A DNA stretch of 42,854 nt. It comes from Jeotgalibaca caeni. GTDB taxonomy: Bacteria > Bacillota > Bacilli > Lactobacillales > Aerococcaceae. Each line of letters begins with the position of its first letter. Position 1 is the first letter of the stretch. A model generated the notes under the pieces. It was not told the origin of the DNA, did no database searches, and saw only the letters and a list, made by a program, of their open reading frames with translations. This document shows positions 42,764 to 42,854 of this stretch, one piece after another. Made by a program: the position numbers and the translations under genes. The DNA is taken from positions 1 to 42,854 of the forward strand of contig NZ_JARBEA010000018.1 of NCBI RefSeq assembly GCF_028863945.1. The letters are read 5' to 3'.

Positions 42764-42853
42764 CTAACTCGCTTTGGCTTTTTCTTTTTCTTCTTGTCGG
42801 CGCTTTTCCTCCTTGTAATGGAGTGCCTTCGGCTCAAATTGGCTCGCAGTCAG
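42764..42853 (-). CDS. C-terminal end of an unidentified protein (partial)
   Basis: A minus-strand reading frame enters from the right edge and ends at TAG (42764-42766). The last 29 residues, starting LTASQFEPKALHYKEEKRRQ, end in an alternating Lys/Glu/Ala tail (EEKEKAKAS). Such charged tails are common on cytoplasmic ends of membrane proteins. The position just upstream of a terminator supports a real gene. No family can be named from this fragment. Confidence 0.6.
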   Translation of the reverse strand: MTASQFEPKALHYKEEKRRQEEKEKAKAS

Positions 42854-42854
42854 G

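Overview
The window is chromosomal DNA of a low-to-moderate G+C Firmicute, most likely a member of the Lactobacillales. Carnobacteriaceae-like relatives are my best guess, from overall protein character only. Supporting evidence is the Bacillus/lactic-acid-bacterial gene order infC-rpmI-rplT, polA-mutM-coaE-nrdR-dnaB-dnaI-thrS and pepA-thioredoxin-ytpR-murC. Further support comes from mevalonate-pathway genes (HMG-CoA synthase and reductase), T-box leaders, DnaI/DnaB helicase-loading proteins and strong AGGAGG ribosome binding sites. I see no rRNA, tRNA, CRISPR array or prophage. The only mobile-element trace is the last 21 codons of a probable IS30-type transposase at the left edge.

Layout. 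From 1 to 18.8 kb almost everything is on the minus strand. This part holds an orphan HemY-like oxidase; infC-rpmI-rplT behind an L20-type attenuator leader; thrS plus an M20 amidohydrolase behind a threonine T-box; dnaI/dnaB/nrdR; coaE/mutM/polA with a hotdog-fold protein; and murC with an unusual 215-residue neighbour sitting where relatives carry the SftA translocase, then ytpR, a thioredoxin and glutamyl aminopeptidase. From 19 to 31.3 kb orientations are mixed: a PepSY-like membrane protein, a DMT transporter, L25, thrC, cystine transporter TcyP, convergent mvaA/mvaS, a YaiI protein, an NCS2 purine permease with PurR-like boxes, an autoregulated PadR/membrane-protein pair, and a UPF0340 protein. 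From 31.5 kb to the end come a polar amino-acid ABC transporter behind a second T-box, PepF, an AEC transporter broken by one in-frame TGA, divergent pyridoxal-type kinase and ECF S-component genes, HelD, a sugar acetyltransferase with an SDR, and the C-terminus of an unidentified gene.

Most interesting signal. Five intergenic regions carry tandem inverted-repeat modules built to one strict plan. In three of them (3193-3289, 24429-24566, 42507-42649) the arms carry a common core, AAGTGAG/CTCACTT, separated by 14 nt (13 in one of eight copies). The outer part of each arm is a 'tag' shared within the locus but different between loci. In the other two (19467-19505, 31345-31487) the arms are CGTTGCGATAG-like and every copy is 11+17+11 nt. 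Spacer sequences vary freely while their length is fixed. The modules lie outside terminators and promoters and have no U-tract. I do not recognise this arrangement as a named repeat class.

Regulation visible in sequence: two T-boxes (specifier reading ACA for thrS, and by the same geometry CGC/arginine for the transporter), an L20 leader with an AUA start candidate for infC, a PadR-type operator, PurBox-like sites, and palindromes at the hemY-like and helD promoters. Many genes have good sigma-A or extended -10 promoters, given as separate features.
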